A DNA stretch of 64,000 nucleotides from Clostridiales bacterium (GTDB lineage: Bacteria > Bacillota > Clostridia > Oscillospirales > Oscillospiraceae): positions 1 to 64,000 of the forward strand of contig QAMJ01000015.1 in NCBI GenBank assembly GCA_003150355.1. Reading direction: 5' to 3'. The notes under the pieces are model-generated. The model was not told the origin of the DNA, did not search any database, and worked only from the letters and a program-made list of their open reading frames with translations. Both the position numbers and the translations under genes were made by a program. Shown here in pieces: positions 48,505 to 57,536 of this stretch (its first letter is position 1; each line of letters begins with the position of its first letter).

Positions 48505-48837
48505 GTGAACATTCAGATATTCGGCAAGGCCAAGTGCTTTGACACGAAAAAGGCCGAGCGTTACTTCAAGGAACGCAGGATAAAGTACCAGTTTGTAGAT
48601 ATCCTGAAATACGGCATGAGCAGGGGAGAGCTGAACTCCGTCAAAAATGCCGTGGGGCTTGACGCGATGGCCGACCCGGCCGATCAGGATTATCCGCTTT
48701 TCCAGTACCTCGCGTCGGCGGAGGCAAAGCTTGATAAGCTCTATGAGGTGCCGTACCTCATAAAGACACCTATCGTCAGAAACGGGAAGCAGGCCACCGT
48801 GGGCTACTGCCCGGATGTCTGGAAAACATGGGAATAA
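48505..48837 (+). CDS. ArsC/Spx-fold thioredoxin-like protein
   Basis: A 110-residue protein of the ArsC/Spx superfamily. A single N-terminal Cys (C11 in FGKAKCFDTKKAERYFKE) and the later TPIVRNG strand (about 88-94, matching the family TP-hydrophobic-hydrophobic-x-x-G/R) support the fold. It lacks the CX5R loop of true arsenate reductases and the Spx CXXC. The role is probably redox or regulatory and is unknown. GTG start 6 bases after rnjA, so probably co-transcribed with it. Confidence 0.78.
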   Translation: MNIQIFGKAKCFDTKKAERYFKERRIKYQFVDILKYGMSRGELNSVKNAVGLDAMADPADQDYPLFQYLASAEAKLDKLYEVPYLIKTPIVRNGKQATVGYCPDVWKTWE

Positions 48838-48838
48838 A

Positions 48839-48880
48839 AATATCAGGAAGTCCGCAATTTGCAGACTTCCTGATATTATT
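48839..48880 (+). terminator. Terminator after the ArsC-fold gene
   Basis: A perfect 14-bp stem (48839-48852/48864-48877) with an 11-base loop, followed by ATTTAT. Confidence 0.75.
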
Positions 48881-48892
48881 TATGACTGAACG

Positions 48893-48926
48893 AAAAACAG
48901 CGGCGGAAAATTCCGCCGCTGTTTTT
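48893..48926 (-). terminator. Terminator after secG
   Basis: A perfect 15-bp stem (48893-48907/48912-48926) with a 4-base loop and T-runs at both outer ends. It ends secG on the minus strand and can back up the plus-strand terminator beside it. Confidence 0.85.
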
Positions 48927-48944
48927 CATTTGCGCTTTGCCCGC

Positions 48945-49181
48945 TCAGATAAGGTTCAGGATCAGAGTGAGGATAACGAAGACAAGTGCGAACCACTTGG
49001 TCATCCTTGCAAGCTTTGCGTCCAGCGTTTTGGCCTTGCCCTTGGAGAGGAAGGTCTCAGCGCCGCCGGAAATGGCACCGGAAAGGCCGGCGCTCTTGCC
49101 GCTCTGCATCAGAACGATAGCGGTAACAGCAAGCCCGGAGAGAACCTGAAGAACGGTGAATACGATAGTAAGTGCAGACAT
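48945..49181 (-). CDS. secG: Preprotein translocase subunit SecG
   Basis: A 78-residue, two-membrane-helix subunit of the SecYEG channel. Helix 1 is about 2-24 and helix 2 about 59-77, joined by a glycine-rich loop containing the family motif MQSGKSAGLSGAISGGAETFL (split over about 25-45). AGGGTCGAG lies before the ATG. It has its own promoter and terminator. Confidence 0.94.
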   Translation of the reverse strand: MSALTIVFTVLQVLSGLAVTAIVLMQSGKSAGLSGAISGGAETFLSKGKAKTLDAKLARMTKWFALVFVILTLILNLI

Positions 49182-49225
49182 TTATCTCGACCCTTTCGAT
49201 TTTGTACATAATAATCAGCTTGACA

Positions 49226-49254
49226 AGTATATCATACAGCGCCGGACAATTCAA
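49226..49254 (-). promoter_or_regulatory. Promoter of secG
   Basis: On the minus strand: TTGAAT (49249-49254), a 17-bp spacer and TATACT (49226-49231). Confidence 0.6.
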
Positions 49255-49323
49255 GCATTTTTTTGATTTTCGACAGTTTCTTGTGAAAACCCTTGTTCTT
49301 TATTTACGGGCGCTGTGCAGTGC

Positions 49324-50826
49324 TCAGCAAAGCGGAGCGAATATGCGCAGTATGCCGTCGAAAGCGAGACGTAGGGCGTACTGCGTCTGGTTATATGGCA
49401 CGATCTCCCGGCAGCGCTCCAGCGTTGCCAAGAAGTCCGCCATGACCTCTTCTGCAACAGACGAGCGGTAAAACAGGGAATTGTTCTCGAACTGCAAAAA
49501 CAGGCTCCTGTGGTCGAGGTTCACCGAGCCGACTGTCGCGATCTTCCCATCAATGACGCAGGACTTTGCGTGCAGGAAACCGGGGATGTATTCGTATATC
49601 TTCACCCCGCCCATCAGCAGCTCCTGATAAAAGCTGTGCGACATACGGAATATCAGCTTCTTGTCGGGTATGCCAGGCATCATTATGCGCACGTCGACCC
49701 CGCGCTGCGCGGCCATTATCATCGCGTCGACAAGGTCGTCCCCCGGCATGAGATACGGCGTGCAGAACCATGCGTATTCTGTCGCCTGCGAGAGCAGGTC
49801 GATGAAGAGCTTGGTGCTGGTAGAGTCAGCGTTGAAAGGCGAGTCGCAGTAGCTGAGGACATAGCCGTCCGTTTTCTCAGGGATGCTCGGGTCAATAAAG
49901 GTGTAGCCGTCCGGGACGGGCTGCTTGGAAAAAGCGTTCCAGAAGCCCGCGAACATCCTTGCGTAGCCCGCGGCGGGCGTGCCCGTTACCCTGAAGCCTA
50001 TATCTTTCCAGTGTCCGAAGCGCTCTTTCTGGTTTATATATTCATCGGCAATGTTGATCCCGCCGGAATAGGCGACACGCCCGTCCACAATCAGCATTTT
50101 CCGGTGATCCCGGTAATTGAGGTTTCCGGAGAGCACGACGAAAGGATTAAAGGTGACGCATTTGATGCCGCGCTCCGTGAGCTGCCGCACGTCGTTTGCG
50201 TTGAAAGTGGAGATGCTGCCGAGGTCGTCATACATGACACGCACGTCAACACCCTGCCGCGCCTTTTCGGACATTATATCGACCATGGCGTTCCACATGA
50301 CGCCGTTTGCGATAATGAAATATTCGACGAAAATGTATTCCTCCGCGCTGCGCAGATCATTGAGCATATCAGGGAACAGCTCGTCGCCGAGCCGGTAGTA
50401 TTTTACGCTCTCATTTTTCAGGAGCGGGCAGCCCGTTTTCTTCTGCAGCCAGCCCATCGTCTGTGACATGCGCGGATCGCTGTCCTCAAGCTCCTTGAGA
50501 ACTTCGGGACCTCCAGTGACAGGCGGCAGCTCCGCGCGCTTGAGAAGCCCCTGCAATATCCTTGCCGAGCGCCTGTTGCCGAAGAGCAGATACAGCGCGG
50601 CGCCTGCCAGCGGCATCGTCAGGATGATGAGCAGCCAGAGGATCTTGTATGTGCTCTCATCCCGCTTCGTGATGATATACAGTACAAAGAACGCGGCAAA
50701 TATGGACAGTATGAAGTTTATCACTGCCGAGTACGGTGACAGCCATCTTATCAGCAGCACCAGCCACAGCGCCTGAATGGCGATGACCGGAATTATCACC
50801 AGCAGCCGCACGAAAGTTTTCTTCAC
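49324..50826 (-). CDS. cls: Cardiolipin synthase
   Basis: A 500-residue phospholipase-D-type cardiolipin synthase that condenses phosphatidylglycerol. Three N-terminal hydrophobic segments lie within residues about 5-80, followed by a basic loop. The two HKD motifs are HRKMLIVDG (about 241-249) and HAKSCVIDG (about 420-428, then GSVNLDHRS). The start is GTG at 50826 with AGGAGGG upstream. It is 29 bases downstream of the ogt gene on the same strand. Confidence 0.95.
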   Translation of the reverse strand: MKKTFVRLLVIIPVIAIQALWLVLLIRWLSPYSAVINFILSIFAAFFVLYIITKRDESTYKILWLLIILTMPLAGAALYLLFGNRRSARILQGLLKRAELPPVTGGPEVLKELEDSDPRMSQTMGWLQKKTGCPLLKNESVKYYRLGDELFPDMLNDLRSAEEYIFVEYFIIANGVMWNAMVDIMSEKARQGVDVRVMYDDLGSISTFNANDVRQLTERGIKCVTFNPFVVLSGNLNYRDHRKMLIVDGRVAYSGGINIADEYINQKERFGHWKDIGFRVTGTPAAGYARMFAGFWNAFSKQPVPDGYTFIDPSIPEKTDGYVLSYCDSPFNADSTSTKLFIDLLSQATEYAWFCTPYLMPGDDLVDAMIMAAQRGVDVRIMMPGIPDKKLIFRMSHSFYQELLMGGVKIYEYIPGFLHAKSCVIDGKIATVGSVNLDHRSLFLQFENNSLFYRSSVAEEVMADFLATLERCREIVPYNQTQYALRLAFDGILRIFAPLC

Positions 50827-50855
50827 GCATATCCCTCCTATATTATTATTTCAGA

Positions 50856-51389
50856 TCAAAGCGCTGTGCCCTTTGCGGGCACGTACAGCCCGGACATATC
50901 CGCGCCCTCAAGAGAGAGCAGCCTGATCTTCCTGTCAATGCCCCCGGCATATCCGGTGAGACTGCCGCCGCTGCCGACGACCCGGTGGCACGGTATGATT
51001 ATCGATATCGGGTTGTGCCCGACCGCCCCGCCGATTGCCTGAGCGGACATATGCGAAAGAGAGCGCCTTTCCGCTATGGCTGCGGCAAGCCCAGCATAGG
51101 TCACGGTTCTTCCGTAAGGTATCGAGAGCAGCAGCTCCCAGACCTCCCGGCGGAACTCTGAACCTGCCGGCGCGAGCGCCGGCGTGAAGTCAGGCTCTCT
51201 GCCGCCGAAGTATATATCGAGCCAGTTTTCAGTCTGCTCAAAGACCGGCAGTGCCTTTTCCTCGTGCTGCCCGTCCAGCGCCGCGGCGTAATACTTCTGC
51301 CCCACGAACCAGAGCCCGGTCAGCGCCGCGCCGTCGCTCGCAAGAAGCATCCTGCCGAGCGGTGAGTCATAGCTGTGAGTGTACTGCAA
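50856..51389 (-). CDS. ogt: Methylated-DNA--[protein]-cysteine S-methyltransferase
   Basis: A suicide repair protein that takes the methyl group from O6-methylguanine. The acceptor cysteine is in IIPCHRVVG (about 135-143), preceded by the helix-turn-helix/arginine-finger region (IPYGRTVTYAGLAAAI) and followed by LTGYAGGIDRK. The length is 177 residues, without an Ada regulatory domain. The start is TTG at 51389, with AGGAGGT about 6 bases upstream. It is probably co-transcribed with cls. Confidence 0.94.
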   Translation of the reverse strand: MQYTHSYDSPLGRMLLASDGAALTGLWFVGQKYYAAALDGQHEEKALPVFEQTENWLDIYFGGREPDFTPALAPAGSEFRREVWELLLSIPYGRTVTYAGLAAAIAERRSLSHMSAQAIGGAVGHNPISIIIPCHRVVGSGGSLTGYAGGIDRKIRLLSLEGADMSGLYVPAKGTAL

Positions 51390-51512
51390 GAGAGCACCTC
51401 CTGATACTGTTCATGCTAAGAATTTTATCACAATAAATCATACCATAAATTTCCCGGAAGTAAAACACTTATCACAGAAATTCTTGGGAAATTCTGCTGA
51501 AATATGCCCCTA

Positions 51513-51557
51513 ATAAAATTGGGTGCGGCCGTCCTTTCCGGTTGGCTGCACCCAATT
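51513..51557 (-). terminator. Terminator after ackA
   Basis: AATTGGGTGCGGCC (51517-51530) pairs with GGCTGCACCCAATT (51544-51557) with a single wobble. TTTTATT follows on the minus strand. Confidence 0.88.
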
Positions 51558-51573
51558 GATTTATGATCTATGA

Positions 51574-52776
51574 TCAGAGAGCGTCGACAATAGCCTTGGT
51601 GTCTCTTGCGATGACAAGCTCCTCATTCGTGGGGAGGACGTAGACCTTGACCTTGGAGTCGGGAGTGGAGATCATGATGTCCTGACCGCGCTTTGCGTTT
51701 GCCTCGGGATCGATCTTCACGCCGAGATAGCCGAAGTATTCGCAGATAGCGGCTCTGGTGTATGAGGAGTTTTCGCCGACACCGGCAGTGAAGATGATGG
51801 CGTCAACGCCGTTCATCGCCGCAACGTAGGAGCCGACGACCTTCGCTACCCAGTAATGGAACATATCGAGCGCGAGCTGTGCTCTCTCGTTGCCCTCTTC
51901 TGCGGCCTTGTCCAGATCGCGGAAGTCGGAGGACACACCGGAGATACCGAGCACGCCGGACTTCTTGTTGAGGATGGTCAGCATGTCATCGATGCCGATG
52001 TTGTGCTTATTCATTATAAACTGCATTGCGCCCGGATCAAGGTCGCCGCAGCGGGTGCCCATCGGCAGGCCGACCAGAGGCGTAAAGCCCATCGAGGTGT
52101 CGACGCACTTGCCGCCGTCGATCGCGCAGATGGAGGAGCCGTTGCCGAGGTGGCAGGATATGAGCTTCAGTTCCTCGGCAGGTCTGCCCATGACCTCGGC
52201 GCAGTGACCGGAGACATAGCGGTGGGAAGTGCCGTGGAAGCCGTAGCGGCGGACGCTGTCATTCTTATAGTATTCGTAAGGCACAGCGTACATATATGCC
52301 TTGCCCGGCATGGTCTGATGGAAAGCGGTGTCGAACACTGCGACCATGGGCACGTCGCCCATGACGGCCTGGCAGGCCTTGATGCCGGTGAGGTTTGCGG
52401 GGTTATGCAGCGGCCCGAAGGGGATGCACTCCTCGATAGCGTCCATGACCGGTCCGTTAATGAGAACGGGCTGGGAGAACTTCTCGCCGCCGTGGAGCAC
52501 ACGGTGGCCGACAGCGTCTATCTCACTCATGGAGGAGATCACGCCGTACTCGGGGCTTACGAGCTTGTCGATAGATGCGGCGATAGCCTCGGCATGCGTG
52601 GGCATGGGGATATCCGCTTCAAAAACCTTCTTGTTGCCGACCAGCGGGGTGTGCTTGAGATGACCGTCAATGCCGATGCGCTCGCACAGGCCCTTGGCCA
52701 TGACCTTTTCGGTCTCCATGTCGATCAGCTGATACTTAAGAGAGGAGCTGCCGGCATTGATAACAAGGATCTTCAT
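51574..52776 (-). CDS. ackA: Acetate kinase
   Basis: This enzyme interconverts acetyl phosphate and acetate with ATP formation, a main energy-yielding step in fermentation. It has the N-terminal ASKHA signature VINAGSSSLKYQLI (residues 4-17), GHRVLHGGEKF (about 90-100), the catalytic-Asp region FDTAFHQTMP (about 148-157), GFHGTSHRYV and FTAGVGENS. The length of 400 residues is normal. The partner pta is not in the window. It is divergent from tmcAL, which also uses acetate. Confidence 0.97.
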   Translation of the reverse strand: MKILVINAGSSSLKYQLIDMETEKVMAKGLCERIGIDGHLKHTPLVGNKKVFEADIPMPTHAEAIAASIDKLVSPEYGVISSMSEIDAVGHRVLHGGEKFSQPVLINGPVMDAIEECIPFGPLHNPANLTGIKACQAVMGDVPMVAVFDTAFHQTMPGKAYMYAVPYEYYKNDSVRRYGFHGTSHRYVSGHCAEVMGRPAEELKLISCHLGNGSSICAIDGGKCVDTSMGFTPLVGLPMGTRCGDLDPGAMQFIMNKHNIGIDDMLTILNKKSGVLGISGVSSDFRDLDKAAEEGNERAQLALDMFHYWVAKVVGSYVAAMNGVDAIIFTAGVGENSSYTRAAICEYFGYLGVKIDPEANAKRGQDIMISTPDSKVKVYVLPTNEELVIARDTKAIVDAL

Positions 52777-52836
52777 TATTTGTTTTCCTTTCTATTGTAA
52801 ATCCTGCCTGAATTAGATAAAATAGCATCAATAACT

Positions 52837-52864
52837 ATTCTAATACATTTGCGTGAAAAATCAA
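52837..52864 (-). promoter_or_regulatory. Promoter of ackA
   Basis: On the minus strand: TTGATT (52859-52864), a 16-bp spacer and TAGAAT (52837-52842), about 60 bases before the ATG. Confidence 0.5.
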
Positions 52865-52889
52865 GATTTTTTTATTCGGAGACTTTAAG

Positions 52890-54086
52890 ATGAATATAGC
52901 CGGTATCGTATGTGAATATAACCCTTTCCACAGCGGGCATTTGCACCAGCTCGCCGAGACCCGCCGCGCCCTCGGTGAGGATACGCTGACGGTGTGCGTG
53001 ATGTCCGGGGACTTTGTCCAGCGCGGGGAAGCAGCGATGTTTTCCAAATTTGCCCGCGCCGAGGCCGCCTGCCGCGCGGGTGCCAGCCTTGTGCTTGAGC
53101 TTCCGCTGCCGTGGTGTCTGTCTTCCGCTGAGGGCTTTGCTATGGGCGCGGTCTCGCTGCTCGCCGCTGTCGGCTGTACGCAGCTGAGCTTCGGCAGCGA
53201 GAGCGGTGATGTTGAGACGCTTCGAAAGCTTGCCCGGGAAATACTCGATCCGGACACCCAGCGGGAGATCGCAGCGCTGCTTCAGCGCTTGCCGGAGCTG
53301 TCCTACGCTATGGCGCGCGAGCGGGTGCTGACGGAAAAGCTGGGGGAGTGCGGCAGTCTTCTCTCGCAGCCAAATAACATCCTTGCTGTCGAATACCTCA
53401 AGGCCATCTATAAAAAAACCTATCCCATTACCCCCGTCACAGTAAAGCGCATCGGCAGCGGGCACGATAAAGCGGGGGAGCAGGGCCCCAAGTCCGCGTC
53501 GGAGCTTAGGGGACTGATGGAGACAGGCGCGGATATTTCGGAATATATCCCGGAGGCGGCGCTGTCCGTGTACCGCCGTGAGCGCGCGGCGGGGCGCGGA
53601 CGGGACAAGGCGGTGCTTGAGACAGCGCTGCTGTCCCGGCTGCGCATGCTCGATAGAAACGTGTATGAAAGCCTGCCCGACGGCGGCGACGGCGCGGGTG
53701 CGCGGCTGTGGAAAGCCGTCAGAGAAGAGAGCACGCTTGAGGACATCGCGCAGGCGGCAAGGACAAAGCGCTATCCGCTCGCACGGATGCGCCGCATGCT
53801 GCTGTGCGCCGCGCTCGGCGTTAGTGCAGAATATACAAAGACGCTCCCGCCATATGCAAGGGTGCTGGCCGCCGACTCTGCTGGCTGCGCGTATCTGCGC
53901 GAGATCGACGGAAAGTCAGCCGTACCGGTGCTTACGAAGCCCGCCGCTGTCCGCCGTCTGGACGGCGGCGCGGCCAAAGTGTTCGCGCTCGGCGCATCGG
54001 CACATGATGTCTATACCCTCCAAAACGTTACAAATAGTGACAGAAAATGCGGTCAGGACTGGCGAAACGGACCTGTTATTGTGTAA
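52890..54086 (+). CDS. tmcAL: tRNA(Met) cytidine acetate ligase
   Basis: A 398-residue nucleotidyltransferase-fold enzyme (YlbM/TmcAL) that forms N4-acetylcytidine at the wobble base of elongator tRNA-Met from acetate and ATP. The N-terminal GIVCEYNPFHSGHLHQL (residues 5-21) carries the HxGH motif, MSGDFVQRGE follows (about 38-47), and LELPLPWCLSSAEGFAMGAV is near 70-90. A GGAG precedes the ATG. It is divergent from ackA. The last roughly 60 residues are less conserved. Confidence 0.92.
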   Translation: MNIAGIVCEYNPFHSGHLHQLAETRRALGEDTLTVCVMSGDFVQRGEAAMFSKFARAEAACRAGASLVLELPLPWCLSSAEGFAMGAVSLLAAVGCTQLSFGSESGDVETLRKLAREILDPDTQREIAALLQRLPELSYAMARERVLTEKLGECGSLLSQPNNILAVEYLKAIYKKTYPITPVTVKRIGSGHDKAGEQGPKSASELRGLMETGADISEYIPEAALSVYRRERAAGRGRDKAVLETALLSRLRMLDRNVYESLPDGGDGAGARLWKAVREESTLEDIAQAARTKRYPLARMRRMLLCAALGVSAEYTKTLPPYARVLAADSAGCAYLREIDGKSAVPVLTKPAAVRRLDGGAAKVFALGASAHDVYTLQNVTNSDRKCGQDWRNGPVIV

Positions 54087-54137
54087 TTTCCATAAAATGT
54101 GTTTTTGCGCGGAAAGTAATTTAGTAATTTAAGTTTA

Positions 54138-54166
54138 TTGCAATTTGACTCGTCATAGTGCATAAT
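54138..54166 (+). promoter_or_regulatory. Promoter of the liv operon
   Basis: TTGCAA (54138-54143), a 17-bp spacer and CATAAT (54161-54166). The 5' leader contains a CCGAAAC/GTTTCGG hairpin (about 54180-54216) before the Shine-Dalgarno. No known riboswitch was recognised. Confidence 0.55.
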
Positions 54167-54246
54167 CATCATATCGTTACCGAAACACATCTGTCCGCGA
54201 GATAGAGACAGTTTCGGCAACATAGTAATTTATAGGAGGAACCAAA

Positions 54247-55449
54247 ATGAAAAAGGTTATTGCACTTGTTCTGGCACTCGTTATGGTGTTTGCACTGTGC
54301 GCCTGCGGCAGCAGCGACAGCGCCAGCAGCACTAAGGCGGCTTCCAGTGATGAGAAGGTCATCAAGATAGGCGTCTTCGAGCCTACCAGCGGTCAGAATG
54401 CCGCCGGCGGCAAGAAGGAAATTCTCGGTATCGAGTATGCCCACTCTCTCAATCCTACTATTGATATTAACGGCGAGACTTACAATATAGAGCTCGTCTA
54501 TGCGGATAACGCATCCGACGCAGCCAAGGCTCCCTCCGCGGCTCAGCTTCTTATAAGCAATAATGTCTCTGTTGTTATCGGTACTTATGGCTCCGGCTGC
54601 GCCATCGCTGCCGGCGATCTGTTCGCCGAGGCCAAGATCCCCGCGATCGGCACTTCCTGCACCAACCCCCAGGTCACTCTTGGCAATGACTACTACTTCC
54701 GCATCGCTTACATCGACCCGTTCCAGGGGGCGGTCATGGCAAGCTACGCTCTCAAGAACGGCTGCAAGAACTGCGTCGTTATAGTTGAGGCCGGCGATGA
54801 CTACTCCGCAGGCTTCGGCAACTACTTCTCCGAGGCAATGGTCAACGGCGGCGCATCCTGCGATACCGTCACTTTCCAGACTGGCGAGACCGACTTCTCC
54901 ACCATCATGGCAAACATCAAGTCTAAGGGCTATGACGGCATCTTCGCTCCTGTCTCCATCGAGACCGCTCCTCTGATCATCAACCAGGCTCGTGAAGCCG
55001 GTGTTGACTGCCAGATTATGGCCGGCGACACTTGGGACGATATCTCCATTGCTGAGCGCGCAGGCGCAAACGCAAACGGCGTTTTCTTCTCCGCTTTCTT
55101 CGATGCTTCCGATACGAGCAACGAAGCCGGTGTTGAGTTCAACAAGGGCATCCTTGAGTGGATCGCTGCCGACGCGACCAGGACCGAGAACAACGGCGGC
55201 GCTGCCGACGCTATCTCCTCCGTCACCCCCTGCGGCTACGATGCTTACATGGCAGCCTACAACGCCATCCTCGCTGCACAGAGCACCGACGGTGAAGCCA
55301 TCCGCGACGCTCTCGCAAGCCTCGAGGTCAAGGGCCTTGTCACCGGCGACCTGAAGTTCGATGAGAACGGCGACGCTATCAAGAACTATGTTGCTATCAA
55401 GACTTTCCAGGACGGCAAGATAGTCTTCTCCGATGCTTACACCGGCTGA
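54247..55449 (+). CDS. livK: Branched-chain amino acid ABC transporter substrate-binding lipoprotein
   Basis: A 400-residue Leu/Ile/Val-type binding protein (periplasmic binding fold type I). A short signal peptide ends in the lipobox LCAC, lipidated at C20. A Ser-rich linker is followed by the ligand domain (KIGVFEPTSGQNAAGGKKE, the VIGTYGSGCAIA loop and NPQVTLGNDYYFR). GGAGG precedes the ATG. It is the first gene of livK-H-M-G-F and is separated from livH by a strong hairpin, so it is probably made in excess over the channel. Confidence 0.94.
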   Translation: MKKVIALVLALVMVFALCACGSSDSASSTKAASSDEKVIKIGVFEPTSGQNAAGGKKEILGIEYAHSLNPTIDINGETYNIELVYADNASDAAKAPSAAQLLISNNVSVVIGTYGSGCAIAAGDLFAEAKIPAIGTSCTNPQVTLGNDYYFRIAYIDPFQGAVMASYALKNGCKNCVVIVEAGDDYSAGFGNYFSEAMVNGGASCDTVTFQTGETDFSTIMANIKSKGYDGIFAPVSIETAPLIINQAREAGVDCQIMAGDTWDDISIAERAGANANGVFFSAFFDASDTSNEAGVEFNKGILEWIAADATRTENNGGAADAISSVTPCGYDAYMAAYNAILAAQSTDGEAIRDALASLEVKGLVTGDLKFDENGDAIKNYVAIKTFQDGKIVFSDAYTG

Positions 55450-55485
55450 TAGTTGATCCAGTGCTTTTACTAATGCAAACGTAAG

Positions 55486-55529
55486 CGTTTTCCCCGGCGG
55501 TCTTCGCCGGGGAAACGTTCCGTTTTTTC
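55486..55529 (+). terminator. Partial terminator between livK and livH
   Basis: A GC-rich stem (55486-55499/55505-55517) with one bulged T, then a six-T run at 55523-55528. No promoter is seen downstream, so it likely acts by partial read-through. Confidence 0.7.
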
Positions 55530-55561
55530 TCGCAGATATAGAATTGTTAGGAGGCTGTAAT

Positions 55562-56449
55562 ATGCACACTGCCACATATTACATAGATCTGCTGCTGTCC
55601 GGCATTACGGTCGGCAGCCTTTATGCGTTGATTGCCATCGGCTACACCATGGTCTACGGCATCCTTCGCCTTATCAACTTTGCCCATGGCGATATCTTTA
55701 TGATGGCCGGCTTTTTCATGGTTTATATCAGCGCTTCAATGCCTATGGCAGTCGCTATCCCCGTCGTGCTCATTATGACGGTGGCGCTCGGTCTGCTCAT
55801 TGAGCGCGCGGCGTATAAGCCTCTGCGCAGCGCCCCGCGTATGTCGGTCATGATATCGGCCATCGGCGTGTCATACCTGCTGCAGAACCTCGCAACCTAC
55901 ATAACCGGCGGCCTTGCAAGACCGTATCCTGAGATACCCTTCCTGAAGGGCACCTTCATGCTCGGTGCGCTCAAGATAAAGATCATCACGGTCGTCACCC
56001 CGCTGCTCACCATTCTGCTCGTCATCGCGCTCGTGATTTTCATCAACCATACCAAGACCGGCATGGCGATGCGTGCTGTGTCCCGCGACTTTGATACTGC
56101 CCGTCTCATGGGCATCAAGGTCAACAATATTATTTCCGTGACCTTCATCATCGGCTCTTTCCTTGCCGGTGTCGGCTCAATTCTTTACTTCAGCAATTAC
56201 GGTCAGGTCAGCCCGACCATCGGCGCCATGCCCGGACTCAAGGCCTTTGTTGCCGCGGTCTTCGGCGGCATCGGCTCGATCCCCGGGGCTGTCCTCGGCG
56301 CATATATAATCGGTATCTGTGAATCTCTGATCAAGGCGAATGACGCGATCGCTATCTTCAGCAACGCCTTCACCTTTGCTCTGCTGATTCTGGTGCTGCT
56401 GTTCAAGCCCAACGGAATGTTCGGCGAGAAGCTTGCGGAGAAAGTGTGA
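55562..56449 (+). CDS. livH: Branched-chain amino acid ABC transporter permease LivH
   Basis: A 295-residue, about eight-helix permease. Family features are LLLSGITVGSLYALIAIGYTMVYGI (split over about 9-33), INFAHGDIFMMAG (about 38-50) and GMAMRAVSRDFDTARLMGIKVN (about 171-192, the ATPase-docking loop), then AAVFGGIGSIPGAVLGAY. AGGAGG lies 7 bases before the ATG at 55562. It is co-transcribed with livM. Confidence 0.94.
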   Translation: MHTATYYIDLLLSGITVGSLYALIAIGYTMVYGILRLINFAHGDIFMMAGFFMVYISASMPMAVAIPVVLIMTVALGLLIERAAYKPLRSAPRMSVMISAIGVSYLLQNLATYITGGLARPYPEIPFLKGTFMLGALKIKIITVVTPLLTILLVIALVIFINHTKTGMAMRAVSRDFDTARLMGIKVNNIISVTFIIGSFLAGVGSILYFSNYGQVSPTIGAMPGLKAFVAAVFGGIGSIPGAVLGAYIIGICESLIKANDAIAIFSNAFTFALLILVLLFKPNGMFGEKLAEKV

Positions 56450-56453
56450 GATC

Positions 56454-57536
56454 ATGACCAATAAGAAAAGAGATATTATACTTTCAGTCGTATTCGCGGC
56501 AGTGATCGTTGCGCTGCTTATCTATATTGATAAGGAGCAGCACTATTCCATGCTCGCCTCCGTCATCCAGAAGGCGTCCATCTATGCTCTGCTTGCCGTC
56601 TCCCTGAACCTGCTCAACGGCTTTACCGGCCTGTTCTCACTCGGCCAGGCGGGCTTCATGATGCTCGGCGCTTATACCTACGCTATCCTCACCATCCCCC
56701 TTGAGCAGCATGCAAGCGTTTATCAGTACTTTAACGGCGGCGTTGTCAATGTCTGCCTGCCGCCCATCGTCGGAGTTATCGCCGCAGGTCTTGTCGCTGT
56801 CGTGTTTGCGTGGCTCGTCGGTAAGCCTTGCCTGCGCCTCAAGAGCGACTATCTCGCCATCGCCACCCTCGGCTTTGCTGAAATTCTCCGCGCACTTATC
56901 CAGTGGGATGTCCTCGGCCCTGTGACCAACGCCTCCAACATTCTCAAGAAGTTCCCGAAGTTTGACAGCATCCTCACCCCTGTCATCATTTCCGCGTTCT
57001 GCATCTTCCTCATCGTCCTGCTCATCAATTCCTCCTACGGCCGCGCCTTCAAGGCCATCCGCGAGGATGAGATCGCGGCCGAGGCGATGGGCATCAACCT
57101 TGCCAAGACCAAGATGCAGGCCTTCCTCACCAGCTCTTTCTTCGCCGGCATCGGCGGCGCGCTGCTGGCGATGTTCCAGGCCAGCGTTCAGGCGAGGTCG
57201 TTTACCTCCGCCATGACTTATGAGATACTGCTCATCGTCGTCATCGGCGGCATCGGCTCTGTCACGGGCTCGATAATCGGCAGCTTCCTGTATATCGCGG
57301 CCTCGGAGTGGTGGCTGCGCTTCCTTGATGACTCCCAGACCTACCTCGGCGTGAACATTTCGTTCATGCGCGGCGGCTTCCGTATGGTCGTTTTCTCAGT
57401 CGTCATCATGCTTATCGTTCTGTTCTACCGGCAGGGCATCATGGGCACGAAGGAATTTTCGTGGCAGGGAATAATCAACTTCTTCAAGCGCATCTTCAGA
57501 AAGAACAAGGGAAAGGCGGTACAGGACAATGGCTGA
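56454..57536 (+). CDS. livM: Branched-chain amino acid ABC transporter permease LivM
   Basis: A 360-residue permease. NGFTGLFSLGQAGFMMLGAYTYA (split over about 55-77) and KPCLRLKSDYLAIATLGFAEI (about 125-145) are LivM signatures, and RAFKAIREDEIAAEAMGINLAKTK is the docking loop. It has a basic C-terminal tail of about 30 residues (FFKRIFRKNKGK). The ATG at 56454 is 4 bases after the livH stop and has only a weak Shine-Dalgarno, implying coupling. Confidence 0.93.
   Translation: MTNKKRDIILSVVFAAVIVALLIYIDKEQHYSMLASVIQKASIYALLAVSLNLLNGFTGLFSLGQAGFMMLGAYTYAILTIPLEQHASVYQYFNGGVVNVCLPPIVGVIAAGLVAVVFAWLVGKPCLRLKSDYLAIATLGFAEILRALIQWDVLGPVTNASNILKKFPKFDSILTPVIISAFCIFLIVLLINSSYGRAFKAIREDEIAAEAMGINLAKTKMQAFLTSSFFAGIGGALLAMFQASVQARSFTSAMTYEILLIVVIGGIGSVTGSIIGSFLYIAASEWWLRFLDDSQTYLGVNISFMRGGFRMVVFSVVIMLIVLFYRQGIMGTKEFSWQGIINFFKRIFRKNKGKAVQDNG

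Noticed and set aside
48505..48837. Arsenate reductase (ArsC) call for the small thioredoxin-fold protein
   Set aside because: The catalytic CX5R loop is absent and there is no arsenic-resistance gene nearby, so only the fold is annotated.
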